Positions 1-10,135 are shown, counted from the stretch's first letter. The stretch is 64,000 nucleotides of DNA from JAJPKK01 sp963802745 (GCA_963802745.1 CAWDKL010000060.1:50439-114438), one strand, 5' to 3'. The notes: generated from the letters alone by a model not told the origin. Numbers and translations are program-made.

Positions 1-298
1 GAGCGGGCCGGAGCGCGGGCGGGAAATCTTTTATTACAAGTGCTGGTTCTGCCATAACGAGTTCACCAAGAACGCTCCCCAACTCACCGGCCTCTATGCG
101 CGCGGGACGCTGTTGTCGGGGCTGCCGGTGAACGACGAGAACGTGAAGAATCGCATCCGCAACGGCGGCGAGGGCATGGCGGCCTATCGGTTCACGCTGA
201 ACGAACAGGATATCGACGATCTCGTGAGTTTCGTGCGCGATAAATGCTGCTGGAATTCCGACGCGCCGCCGCTCAATCCGAACTATGTGCGACAGTAA
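1..298 (+). CDS. Cytochrome c domain protein, C-terminal part
   Basis: The frame is open from base 2, so the gene begins upstream of the window. A heme attachment motif CWFCH lies at 41-55 and a candidate Met axial ligand (GEGMAAY) at 176-178, the spacing of a small class I cytochrome c domain. The product is probably a periplasmic electron carrier or the cytochrome domain of a larger oxidase or dehydrogenase subunit. The protein ends shortly after the domain with a Cys-Cys pair (DKCCW). The partner enzyme is not visible because the 5' side is cut off. Confidence 0.8.
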   Translation, partial: SGPERGREIFYYKCWFCHNEFTKNAPQLTGLYARGTLLSGLPVNDENVKNRIRNGGEGMAAYRFTLNEQDIDDLVSFVRDKCCWNSDAPPLNPNYVRQ

Positions 299-421
299 TT
301 AGCCTAGGGGGCAGCTGTCGGGCGGGGCGTATCGATACCAGCGGAGCCAACCGCTCCACAGCAGCAAATCGACGCTCCACGGATTTTTCCGGTCTGCGAT
401 CGCGTCAAGGACGGTTTGCCC

Positions 422-690
422 GATATTCCGGTCGCATCAAATCGCAGGGTCGTAGGGTGTGCAAAATCGCCCGGGCACGGCGGAGCAACCGGCACGGCTA
501 CGCCGGCGATTTTGCGCACGCCGTCGGTCCCTCACATCATTATCGCGCGGTGTCGCGATCGCGGGCGCTAACCAAAGGCCCGCCGCGTGCGCAAAATCGC
601 CATTTGATGGCCGTGCCGGCTGCCTCCGTCCCACAAGGCGATTTTGCACACTCTACGTGTTCGGACCTCACCGGAATCCGGTTTAGGGTT
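422..690. repeat. Palindromic intergenic repeat, family A (two hairpins)
   Basis: Two successive inverted repeats with arms of the type tgcaaaatcgcc / ggcgattttgcgca occur at about 460-471 with 504-517 and at 588-601 with 637-650. The outer edges carry atattccggtcgc on the left and caccggaat on the right, which also border the copy at 9943-10112. Related copies lie at 18327-18474 and 46109-46285. The multi-copy layout suggests a REP-like mobile intergenic element; no coding capacity is likely. Confidence 0.65.
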
Positions 691-961
691 CCAGTTTCCA
701 ATGGCAACGGCAACAAACATAGGCTGGCCTCGACAGGAGTAGGCTCGGGGCGCGCGGCAGGCGCGTGCCGGGCTTTTCGTGACCTTGATATTTGTCACAG
801 CGCATATGTTGCCGATCCGCCATTGCTTTTCCGGAGAATCGCGGCGATGATTCCGCCGGAGAGGGCGAGATGGCTTGTCGTCGCGAACAAGCAAAAATAG
901 GAAATGCGCCAGATGCCCAGGTGGGCGCCGCGGTGTCGTCTCCTCGCGCCCGGAGGTGGCC

Positions 962-2587
962 ATGATCAATCATAAACTTCGTATGACGGCAATTCTCCTG
1001 GCATCCGCTGTGGCCTTTGCGGGGGCGACCGACGCGATGGCTGGTCATGGCGGTGGCGGGGGTGGCGGCGGCGGTCACGGTGGCGGCGGCTTCGGGGGTG
1101 GTGGCGGTTTTGGCGGCGGCCATTTCGGCGGCTTCGGGGGTGGCGGCTTCGGGGGTGGTGGGTTTGGCGGCAGCCACTTTGGCGTGTACGGCGGTTCGGG
1201 CGGTGGCTTTAGCACCGCCGGCCGCTTCGGCGCCGGCAGCGGGTATGGCGGCTTGTCCGGCAGCCGACTCGGCAGTCCGGGCGCCGGCAGTTTCAGCCGC
1301 CTCGGTGGCTCCGGGATCTCCTATGGCAGCACTGGGGCTGGGGTACACCACCTCGGCGGGGTCGGTGGCGTCGCGGGCGTGAACGGCCGGCATGCCGCCG
1401 GACTGGGGGCCGTCGGCGCCGGGGTCGCTGGTGGCGCGCTTGCCCATGCGGGTTACGGGCGTGGCGCGTTCGCGCATTATCCCGGTGGCAACGCTGCAGC
1501 CCGTGGATTGGGAAATGGCAATTACGCAAACCATTGGCCCGGCGGCAACGTCTATGGTTTCAAGTGGAACCGCTACGGTTACGGATATGGGAACTACTGG
1601 CGGCGTTTCCCGGGCTACTGGGGTTGGGCTGGAGCGGTATTCTGGCCCTATGCGTATAATGACCTCTATTTCGATGCCTTCTGGGGGCTCGGCTACTACG
1701 ACCCATTCTGGGATTACGGCTACGACGACATCTACGCCGGCCTGTTTTCGCCCTATGGCTATGACGATCTGGCCGGCTATCCGCCGGCCTACGGCCCCGT
1801 CGGCGGGCCGGCGATTCGTGGCGTGGTCGGCAACGGCAACGACATAAGGGTGGTTCGTCGCGGCGATACCGGCCAGACGTCGGGCAGCGGGCCGGCACCG
1901 CAGCAAATGGTGCAATTGTGTGGCGACGACAGCAAGGAGGTCGCGGGCTGGCCGATCGAGCGCATCCAGCAACTGGTGATGCCGACCGGCGAACAGCAGA
2001 CCGCGCTCGATGAACTCGCCACGGCCTCCATCAAGGCCGCAGAGATGATCAAGACGGCGTGCCCGGCTGCGCCGACGTTTACCGCACCCGGCCGGCTTGA
2101 GGCGATGGAAGCGCGCATCGAGGCCATGCAGCACGCGATCGAAATCGTGCGCGAGCCGATGGATCGGTTCTATGGCCTGTTGACGGACGAGCAGAAGGCG
2201 CGGCTCGTGGCCGGCCAACCGGCGGCGAACCAGCCGCCGGCGGGCGGCGGATCGCTGTCGCAAAATTGCGCCGCCGCGAAATCCGCCACCCAATGGCCGG
2301 CGGCTCAGATCGAACGGGCGGTACGCCCGACGGGAGACCAGCTTGCCAAGCTGGATGCGCTCAAAGCCGCGGCGGAGCGGGCGGCCGGGCAGCTTGCCTC
2401 CTGCCCGGCGGAACCGGCATTGACGCCGCCGGCCCGGCTCGCCGCGATGTCGGAGCGCCTCGCCGTCATGCTGCAGTCCGTCCGGGACGTCCACGCCGCG
2501 CTCGCCGCGTTCTACGAGACACTGAACGACGAGCAGAAGGCGCAGTTCAACGGGCTCGGCCGCACGCTCGCGGCGCGCCAGAGCTGA
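962..2587 (+). CDS. Secreted Gly-rich protein with two Spy/LTXXQ-like repeats
   Basis: The 541-residue protein opens with a signal peptide (MINHKLRMTAILLASAVAFA) followed by a very Gly-rich stretch to about residue 150 and a Tyr/Trp-rich middle (GYGYGNYW). The C-terminal part is duplicated: residues about 314-416 and 431-525 each hold a Cys, an Ile/Glu-rich helix, a second Cys and an LTDEQKA or LNDEQKA motif. That motif resembles the LTXXQ repeat of Spy/CpxP periplasmic proteins. The start is set by ggaggt just upstream of ATG 962. Function is unknown; periplasmic or envelope location is inferred from the signal and low complexity. Confidence 0.75.
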   Translation: MINHKLRMTAILLASAVAFAGATDAMAGHGGGGGGGGGHGGGGFGGGGGFGGGHFGGFGGGGFGGGGFGGSHFGVYGGSGGGFSTAGRFGAGSGYGGLSGSRLGSPGAGSFSRLGGSGISYGSTGAGVHHLGGVGGVAGVNGRHAAGLGAVGAGVAGGALAHAGYGRGAFAHYPGGNAAARGLGNGNYANHWPGGNVYGFKWNRYGYGYGNYWRRFPGYWGWAGAVFWPYAYNDLYFDAFWGLGYYDPFWDYGYDDIYAGLFSPYGYDDLAGYPPAYGPVGGPAIRGVVGNGNDIRVVRRGDTGQTSGSGPAPQQMVQLCGDDSKEVAGWPIERIQQLVMPTGEQQTALDELATASIKAAEMIKTACPAAPTFTAPGRLEAMEARIEAMQHAIEIVREPMDRFYGLLTDEQKARLVAGQPAANQPPAGGGSLSQNCAAAKSATQWPAAQIERAVRPTGDQLAKLDALKAAAERAAGQLASCPAEPALTPPARLAAMSERLAVMLQSVRDVHAALAAFYETLNDEQKAQFNGLGRTLAARQS

Positions 2588-2930
2588 GTGAGACGCATGC
2601 TGGAAGCGGCCGGCCCCTGAAGCCGGCCGCTTTTTCTATGCGCGCGATCGTTGCGGTTTTGAATGTGCGGCGGCGGTTGCCGAGATGGGACGTGCGATAT
2701 CGCGGTGGACGGCGGGCAATCCCACCTGCTTGCCGCCGCGTCGAACGTCGCGCGGGAAACGTCCAAAGGGCTTGCCTGCCCATCCGGCCCGTAGCGCCGC
2801 GAGCCACTGCACGACCGCCGCACTGGGCCACGACGGCATGATTCGGGATCGCGGAGAACAAAAGGATCGCCACGGCCACCAGCCTTGGGGGCCATTCTCG
2901 CACCTCTATCAATTTGAGGTGCTTTTTCAT
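2547..2930 (-). CDS. Possible small secreted protein
   Basis: A reading frame of 127 codons starts at ATG 2930 after agagg with a five-base spacer. It begins MKKHLKLIEVREW, followed by a hydrophobic stretch and an AVVAQ cleavage-like site. The remainder is Arg-rich and shows no recognisable domain. The frame runs through the terminator and the 3' end of the convergent Gly-rich gene, so the true end may be earlier, reached by a frameshift. I do not recognise the protein; only the signal-like start supports it. Confidence 0.25.
   Translation of the reverse strand: MKKHLKLIEVREWPPRLVAVAILLFSAIPNHAVVAQCGGRAVARGATGRMGRQALWTFPARRSTRRQAGGIARRPPRYRTSHLGNRRRTFKTATIARIEKAAGFRGRPLPACVSLSSGAPRACGRAR
2605..2636 (+). 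terminator. Rho-independent terminator
   Basis: A GC-rich stem (agcggccggc pairing with gccggccgct) with a short loop is followed by ttttt. It begins 18 bases after the stop codon of the Gly-rich gene, as expected for its terminator. Confidence 0.8.
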
Positions 2931-3236
2931 CCCGACCTCTAGGAACGCGGGAACATTCGGCGAACCGAGACGAATCGGAAACGAACGGTGGTCGGTAAAT
3001 AGGTGGTTAACGGGGACGCGCGGCCGAGCGGGAAAAATGGCGCTTGTCGATTCCAATGTCTTGATCACTTCAGCGATAGAGGCTGCTTGCAGAAAACATG
3101 GTCGAGCTTGCGGACAAAATAATTTTGAACTTATGTGAGGTACTCCACACTCGTTCGACGGGCGGGCATTTCCGGTGGATCGAGGGGATTGCAATGCGCG
3201 CCGCAGAAGAAATTGATCTCCCGCTGGAGAGATACC

Positions 3237-6200
3237 ATGCCACGCTGCCCGGTCCTGTTTCTGACATCCATTCGGGGGCCGACACCGAGACGGCCCGCGA
3301 CCTCAAGCGGCGGCTATTAGCTTCGCCGGATGCGCAAGCGGCCGGCCTCGAGATTTGGTTCGATAAGGACGATCTCGTTCCGGGCCGCGGCTGGCAGGAG
3401 CAGCTCGAAGGCGCGATCGTCACCCGTTCGACCGGCTTCGCCGTGGTGGTCGGCACCAAAGGTGTCGTCAACTGGGTTGACCGCGAGGTGCGCCTCGCCC
3501 TGAGCCGGGCGGCGGAGGGCGGGGATTACCCCTTCGTCCCGGTGCTCATGACGCCGGATGTGTCGAAGCTGCCGCCGTTCGCGCGCCAGTACCAGGGCGT
3601 GCATCTCCACACCGGCGATGATGCCGAACTCGGCAAGCTCTTGCAGGCCGTGCTCGGCACCGCGGCGGACCGGGAAGACGCCGCGGGCCGGCGCCGGCCG
3701 GTCCGGCTGACCGGGTCTCCCTTCGTCGGGCTTCGCGCCATGACGGAGGCCGACAGCGACCGGTTTTTCGCCCGCGAAGCCGAGGTCGAGGCGCTGGTCG
3801 AGACCGTGAAAGCACATCGGCTGGTGGCGATCGTGGCCGACAGCGGGTCCGGAAAATCCTCCCTGGCGCAGGCCGGGCTGATCCCGCGCATTCGCGGCGG
3901 GGCGCTGGAAAACCGCTCCCGCGAAGAACCCGACGCGCGCGTGTGGCAGGTCGTGGTGATGCGGCCGGGCGCCGACCCGGTGGAGAATTTGCAGCAAGGG
4001 ATCACCGCCGCCGCCGAACGGCTTGGCCTCGATGGCGAGAGCCGCGCGGCGCTGCGGCGCCGCATCGATCCCGCCAACCGGGACGAATGGGTCTACGCGC
4101 TGCAATGCGATCTGCCGGTGGCCACGACGCAAACCGTGCTCATCGTGGATCAGTTCGAGGAACTGCTGACCCAGACGCCGGCTGACAAACGTAAGCCCTT
4201 CATCGACTGGCTGATGGCTATCACCGGCCCGTCGGCCGCGAACGCGGTGCGGGTCGTACTGACCATCCGGTCCGATTATTTTAATCTGTGTTCACCCTAT
4301 GCGGCATTCTACAAGCGGATTAAACCGGAGGCTCCCACGCCGGATGCGGGTCCGGAGGCCGGCCTACGGCGGTCGGCGCATGTCCGCCTCAAGGCGTTGA
4401 CCGTGGCTTCCGAGCGCAATGGTACCGTGCCGGAAACCCGGAAGTCATATTCCGGCTTGGCCGCCATCGTGCATCGGCCGCTGATCCTCGCCGGCCACAC
4501 GGATGAGGCCGAGCGCGAGGCGCTGCTGGCAGCGATCCGCCGTGACGTGAGCGACCGCCCCGGCGATCTCGCCCTCGTGCAGGTCGCGCTCTACGAAACC
4601 TGGCGGGAGAATCACGCCGGCCGGGATAATCTGGTTGAGGCCTACAGCCGGATCGGCGGCGTGGCGGGCGCGCTGGCCAACGCGGCGGAAAACGTGCGCA
4701 CGGAAAAGCTGAACGATCGCGAACGCGCGGTGCTGGAGGCGGTGCTGGTACGTCTGGTGTCGCTCGGCGACACCGGCGGGGCGACGCGGCGCTTGGCGCG
4801 GCGCGAAGAATTCGATGCCGAACGGACCGCGCTTGCGGAGAAACTGACGACGGACGAGTGCGGCAGGCTCCTGCTTGCAGGCACCGACAGTTCCGAGATT
4901 AGCAGTTTCGAGATTTGCCACGAGCAGCTGATCACGCAATGGCCGTGGTGGCAGAACGGCCTGAGCGCCGCGGCCGGCGATATGCGACGGCTGACGCGTT
5001 TGATGCTCAAAGCTGCCGAGTGGTTCGGCGGCGGCAAGGCGCGGCGCTTTTTAGCGACGGGAGCGGAGCTGGAGCTTTTCAGCGGCGTTGCCGAGCGGCG
5101 GCGGGCATGGTTGTCCGCGGCGGAAGTCAGATTTGTGAGCGCTTCGACGCTCTGGGCGAGGGTTTGGCGAGGCGCCGCCATCGCGGCTGTGTTGGCGTTG
5201 GTTGTGACCACGGGAGCGATGATTTTCGCCAACAACAGGGCGAACATTGCTACGAACAAAGCTATTGTTGCCGCTGATGAGGCCCTTAAGGCCAAGAATG
5301 CGGCGCTTGCCAACGAGAGCCGGGCATGACAGATCTTTCGGGAGTGGCTCTCGAAGACGGGCGGCCAAACAAAGCCGTTGAATTCGCTGTTGCGGCTTGG
5401 CCCCGAGACAATCGCGATCAACATCCGGTCTCGAAACAACATTGAGGAATTTGTCGAGAGCGTATGAGCACCGATAAGATTTATCATAGGCAATGGGGTC
5501 ATGACGGCCCCGTGAATGGAGTTCGGCTGACCGCGGACGAGCGGCGCATCCTCTTCGTGGTCCGATGACTTCACCTTGCGGCTATGGGACGTGTCAACGG
5601 GCAAGCAGCTTGGCCCCGCCATGAATGCATGAGGACTACGTCAACGGCGCCATCCTTGAAAAAGGCTGAGCAACGCATCCTCTCCTGGTCGTTCGACTCC
5701 ACTTTACGGCTATGGGACGTAGCAACGGGTCATCAGATAGGCCCGGCCATGAAGCATCGTGCATTTTTCAATGGAGCCATCCCACCTACCAATGAGCTGC
5801 AACGAATCCTCTTGTGGTCCGACGACTTCAGGTTGCGGATTTGGATGCGGCAACGAGCCACAGATTGGAGCCGCCATGAAGCATGTCGGCACCGTCAACG
5901 GCGCCATTCGGACCAAAGACGAGAAACACATCATCTCCTGATCGAACAGCACGACGTTGCGGCTATGGGACGTGGCGAAGGGCCAGCAGATTGGCACAGC
6001 CATGAAGCATGACGGTTCCGTCAACGGCGCAATCCTGGCCAAAGATGAGCAACACATCTTCTCATGGTCGAAGGATTTTAACTTGACGGCTGTGGATTGC
6101 GGCAACCGGACAGCAGATTGGCCCGGCCATGAAGCATGACGGCTCCGTCAACGGCGCCATCCTGACCAAGGACGAGCAACACATCCTTTCCTGGTCGTTC

Positions 6201-7908
6201 GACTCCACCTTGCGGCTATGGGACGTGGCGACGGGCCAGCAGATTGGCCCCGCCATGAAGCATGACGGCTTCGTCAACGGCGCCATCCTAACCAAGGATG
6301 AGCGGCAGCGCATCCTCTTGTGGTCAAACGACTCCACCTTGCGACTGTGGGATTTGGCAACAGGCCTGAAGGTTGGCCCCACCATGAAACATGACTCCGT
6401 CAACGGCGTCATCCTGACGACGGACGAGCGACGAATCCTCTCTTGGTCTGCCGACTCCACCTTGCGATTGTGGGACCCGGCGACGGGCCAGCAGATCAGC
6501 CCTGCCATGACCCATGACGGCTTCGTCAACGGCGCTCTACTGACCAAGGACGCGCAGCGCATCCTCTCCTGGTCGAACGACTCCACCTTGCGGATGTGGG
6601 ACGCGGCAACGGGACACAAGTCGGCCCCGCGATGAACAATGACGACTTCATCAACGGCGCCATCCTGACGAACGACGCGCAGCGCGTCCTTTCTGGACGT
6701 CCGTCTCGAATTTGGGCATGTGGCACGCGGCGACCGGCAAGCAGATCAGCCCCGCCATGAAGCATGACGGCATCGTCAGAGGCGCCATTCTATCTAAGGA
6801 CGAGCGGCGCATCCTCTCCTGGTCCGACGACTCCACCTTGCGCATGTGGGACGCGGCCACCGGCAAGCAGATCGGCCCCACCATGAAGCATGAGGATGTC
6901 GTGAGAGGTTCGATGCTGACCAAGGACGAGCGGCGCATCCTCTCCTGGTCCGACGACTCCACCTTGCGGATATGGGACGCGGCAACGGGCCAGCAGATTG
7001 GCCCCGCCATGAAACATGACGGCTCCGTCAACGGCGCCATGCTGACCAAGGACGAGCAACACATCCTCTCCTGGTCCTTCGAACTCAACCGTGCGACTGT
7101 GGGATGCGGCAACGGGCCAGCAGATTGGCCCCGCCATGAAGCATGGCGGCTTCGTCAATGGCGCTATCCTGTCCAAGGACGAGCAACACATCGTCTCCTG
7201 GTCGAACGACTCCACCTTACGGATGTGGGATGCGGCAACGGGTCAGCCGATCGGCCCCCCCATGAAGCATGAAGGCTTCGTCAACGGCGCTATCCTGACG
7301 AAAGAAAAGCGGCGCATCCTCTCCTGGTCCTTCGACTCCACCTTGCGGCTGTGGGATATGGCAACGGGTCAGCCGATCGGCCCCCCCATGAAGCATGACG
7401 GCTTCGTCAACGGCGCCATCCTGACCAAGGACGAGCAGCACATCCTCTCTTGGTCAAACGACTTTAACCTTGCGGCTGTGGGACGTAGCAACAGGCCAGC
7501 AGGTCGGCCCCACCATGAAACATGACTCGTCAATGGCGCCATCCTGGCAGACGGATGAGCTGCGCATACTAGCATGGTCTGCCGACTCCACCAGTGCGAC
7601 TGTGGGACACGGCGACGGGCCAGCAGATCGGCCCTGCCATGAAGCATGGTGGCTCCGTCAATGGCGCCGTCCTGAAAACCGACGAGCGGCGTATTCTCTC
7701 GCGGTCCAACGACCGCACGTTGCGGCTATGGGATGCGGCGTGGCCAAGGGGAAATCTTTTGGAGATCGCCTGCGCCCTATTGAGCTACCCCGATCTAACG
7801 GCTGCGACTCGGCGCTATGGCGTAAAGATTGAAGATGCAATTTGTAAGCCCAGGCAGGCAATTCCGAAGCCGGACTGGTCGCTGATCGAGCCAGCGCCGA
7901 CCGACTGA
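3237..7908 (+). pseudogene. TIR-STAND NTPase-WD40 protein, multiply frameshifted
   Basis: Read across frameshifts, this is one gene of about 1,550 codons. The TIR domain (VLFLTSHSGADTE after repair, then LEIWFDKDDL, with a candidate catalytic Glu in DREVRLAL) is followed by a STAND NTPase with P-loop DSGSGKSS near residue 202 and Walker B LIVDQFEEL near 302. A membrane-like helix lies near residues 645-665. The rest is about 18 WD40 units of about 42 codons (LRLWDVATGQQIGPAMKHDG), ending in an IEPAPTD tail. ATG 3237 follows ggagag. Reading-frame breaks lie near 3268, 5328 and 5428 (each fits one lost base), and others fall between repeat units. Unit 4 also has TGG changed to TGA at 5939-5941. 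Intact relatives are thought to be conflict or defence sensors; this copy looks dead unless the assembly is wrong. Confidence 0.85.
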
Positions 7909-8087
7909 ATGCCTTCATTTAAGGCGTCGGCTGCTAGAGGTTGGCGGGCACAATGTTGCCCTTTAAAACACATAATCTGCACCAGAATCTCACGTGAAGT
8001 AAATACAAATTGACCTCAGGTCGCTCGGCCGACCGGATGCGCACCGATTTCGCCAAGCGCAACCGCGCAAGTCAATTAGTTAGTTAG

Positions 8088-9018
8088 TTAGTTTTGCGTC
8101 ACAACGCCATTGGAAGGTCCGTAGGGCGTTCCGCAATAGCAACCGATACCGACAGGCCCAGATCCCGGGAGCAGACACACCGTCGCAGGGGTACGACACA
8201 CGTTTCCCATCTGAGGATACGGCAAAATCGCAGGTGGGTTGACGCTTGTTTGCGCCGGTCCCGCTCCACTGGCAACTTGGTTCGCTTTGGCATTCGCCGC
8301 ACTCTCCAGGTCAATGTTATCGTGCATGTCTATCGAATTGCCGCCCCTGAGGATGCTTCCTCCTGCCTTTAAGGTATACTCCGCGAGAAAAGGCTCTACT
8401 CCGCCACGATTAGCATATTGTACGACGTGTTCTAGCTCATGATAGAGCGTCCAACCGTCGTTCGGACTATCAAAGTCAATATCTCTGACAAAATAAATAG
8501 TATTTCCAATTGTAATGTTAGCGCCATGAATTGTATTTATTCCGGTCGCGTATCTTACGCCGTGCAGATTAATGGAATAAAATTTCTGTATTTGATTAAT
8601 AATAGCGTCATCAAGCCGATAGATGTTGTTCCCGGCCTGATTTTGCAGAAAGCCAATATATTGGTCAACAATAGGCCGAATTGTCTGATATCCGATCCTT
8701 GCGATGATCTGGCCTGGACAGGCCAATAAATTGGAAATGCACTGCTGTATCTGAGGAACTGACAAGCCTAGAAGCTCCCCCTTGCTGCAAAGGCCCTCCA
8801 GGCCCGAAAGGCGAACCGGGCGTATTCACGAGCGGCGGAGCTACTTGGCAGGCCTTTTTTCTTGCTTCGCAAATCGGGTCATTCCCGCGTGTAATACAAT
8901 GCCCAAAGGCCGATGCAAGACATCTGTTGCATTCCTCGTTAGGGTCGCACGCTTGCGCAGAAGCTGCATGAGCTATTGTCAACGCAAGTGCGACTGAGGT
9001 CAATACCCCGGTGTTCAT
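8088..9018 (-). pseudogene. Secreted HELEH metalloprotease-like protein, frameshifted
   Basis: ATG 9018 (gggag upstream) begins a signal peptide ending AHAASAQA. A Cys-rich segment follows (CDPNEECNRC ... CEARKKAC), then a domain with YHELEHVVQY, an HExxH zinc motif, and later DLESAANAKANQVASG, a pattern like the DUF4157 domain. A Cys-rich tail ends at the stop. The two halves join only if one base of the C5 run at 8777-8781 is removed, giving QQGELLGLSVPQIQQC. Base composition in 8400-8760 is clearly more AT-rich than neighbouring genes. Whether the frameshift is real or a homopolymer error cannot be told from the sequence. Confidence 0.7.
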
Positions 9019-9143
9019 GACGTGACTCCCGCGCGCGAGACGACTTGCCGATCCCGATAGTCGTTCTTTGACAGCCTCAGGGCATCTTACCAGGGTTACG
9101 GTGTAAACGTGAGATAGATCGCACCTCGCTAGCAAAATTTTAA

Positions 9144-9386
9144 GTGGTATCAATTGCTTCAATGCGACCTAACTGCCTCAGCGCTCAGGAATTGGTGGCG
9201 CAGGCCAAGACCGAAGCGCCGCGATGCCTGACGCCAGCGCAGCGTAAGGAATTTTTCCTCGACCCCGAGCCACCCGCCTGGTGCATCGAGATGGAGAAAT
9301 GGCCGGACCACACGCCGGCCTGGAAGGCGTGGCTCGCCGGCACCCGCGCCGGCAGGAAAGCGCCGCTGCCGGCGGCGGAACCTTAA
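9144..9386 (+). pseudogene. C-terminal fragment of a STAND-WD40 type protein
   Basis: Eighty codons read PRCLTPAQRKEFFLDPEPP, then WCIEMEKWP and WLAGTRAGRKAPLP. From memory this matches the C-terminal tail of large STAND NTPase/WD40 proteins, not the start of an independent gene. No WD40 repeat precedes it in any frame, and it differs from the tail of the gene ending at 7908, so it appears to be left over from a second gene. The GTG at 9144 is a nominal start only, without a clear ribosome binding site. Confidence 0.6.
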
Positions 9387-9691
9387 GCGGCGGCGGCCCG
9401 GTTTGATCCTGCATGCGGCAATGCAATGCCGCGACCGATGCGCCGCTCAGACCTTGCGCCTGGCGATTTGCTTAAATCCGCCGCAACCGGCGACCGGACG
9501 TCACGCGACGCTTCGGCTGGAAATCAATCGGCGACGCGAGCTTTGCCTTGACATGATAGGACTATCGTGATATCAATGTTCTACATCAAGGTCGGGATGC
9601 GCGGCGGCGGCTGGAATGCGCCGCTCCTTTGCACCTCCGGTTCAGCTCTGGTGCCCGTGGCGCGGCATCGATCCAGGAGGAATTTCGTGAT

Positions 9692-9841
9692 ATTCCCTGC
9701 TCCGCATGCTGAATTCCCTGTTCCGGCCGAGCAGGGAAACCCTGCGTAAACCCATGTCGCTCTTTATATTTCCGGCGCAGACCCGCGACGCCGGCCGGAA
9801 AAAATGAAGGTTTCCCTGTTCGTTTCCCTGCTGTCAGGGAA
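9692..9841. repeat. Cluster of ttccctg/cagggaa motifs
   Basis: Six copies of the heptamer occur in 150 bases, four as ttccctg (9692, 9714, 9812, 9824) and two as cagggaa (9732, 9835). The copies are in both orientations and could form short stems. Nothing coding is visible here. It may be a degenerate mobile remnant or a binding-site cluster. Confidence 0.4.
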
Positions 9842-9942
9842 TTTCAGGCAAAAATCGAAACTGCGGAGGGCTGGCAAAGGCGCTATCCTGCCGTGCCCAC
9901 CGGCGCCACGGCAGGGGACTTAGGCGACGCCCAGAAATTAGA

Positions 9943-10112
9943 CCATATTCCGGTCGCGTCGAATCGCGGGAACGTAAGGGCGCGCAAAGGCGCGCTCTTC
10001 GCGCGCCGTGCGCACCTTCGGCGCCGCACGGCGCCAGAGGGCCGTGACTCCTTTTGAGGCCGTGCCAGGCGCCTTTGCCCACCCTACGATGCCCAGACCT
10101 GACCGGAATATG
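9943..10112. repeat. Palindromic intergenic repeat, family A
   Basis: Outer arms catattccggtc (9943-9954) and gaccggaatatg (about 10101-10112) enclose inner arms gcgcaaaggcgc (about 9982) and gcgcctttgcccaccctacg (about 10069). The same edge sequences border the copy at 422-690, which fixes the ends of the element. Confidence 0.65.
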
Positions 10113-10135
10113 TCTAGTGTAACGTTTCTCCGCCT

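Noticed and set aside
683..2494. Long open frame (603 codons) antisense to the Gly-rich gene
   Set aside because: Arg/Gly/Ala-rich with no domain; mirror of the high-GC coding strand, and it has no ribosome binding site.
2600..2640. Repeat-family copy at the Gly-rich gene end
   Set aside because: The stem with a T-run fits a simple terminator, and its sequence does not match families A-E.
4309..5622. Separate genes on the minus strand within the STAND region
   Set aside because: Their frames mirror the NTPase coding strand and have no independent domains.
5500..7700. CRISPR-like array
   Set aside because: Regular spacing of about 126 bases is due to near-identical WD40 codon units; there are no short repeats with unique spacers.
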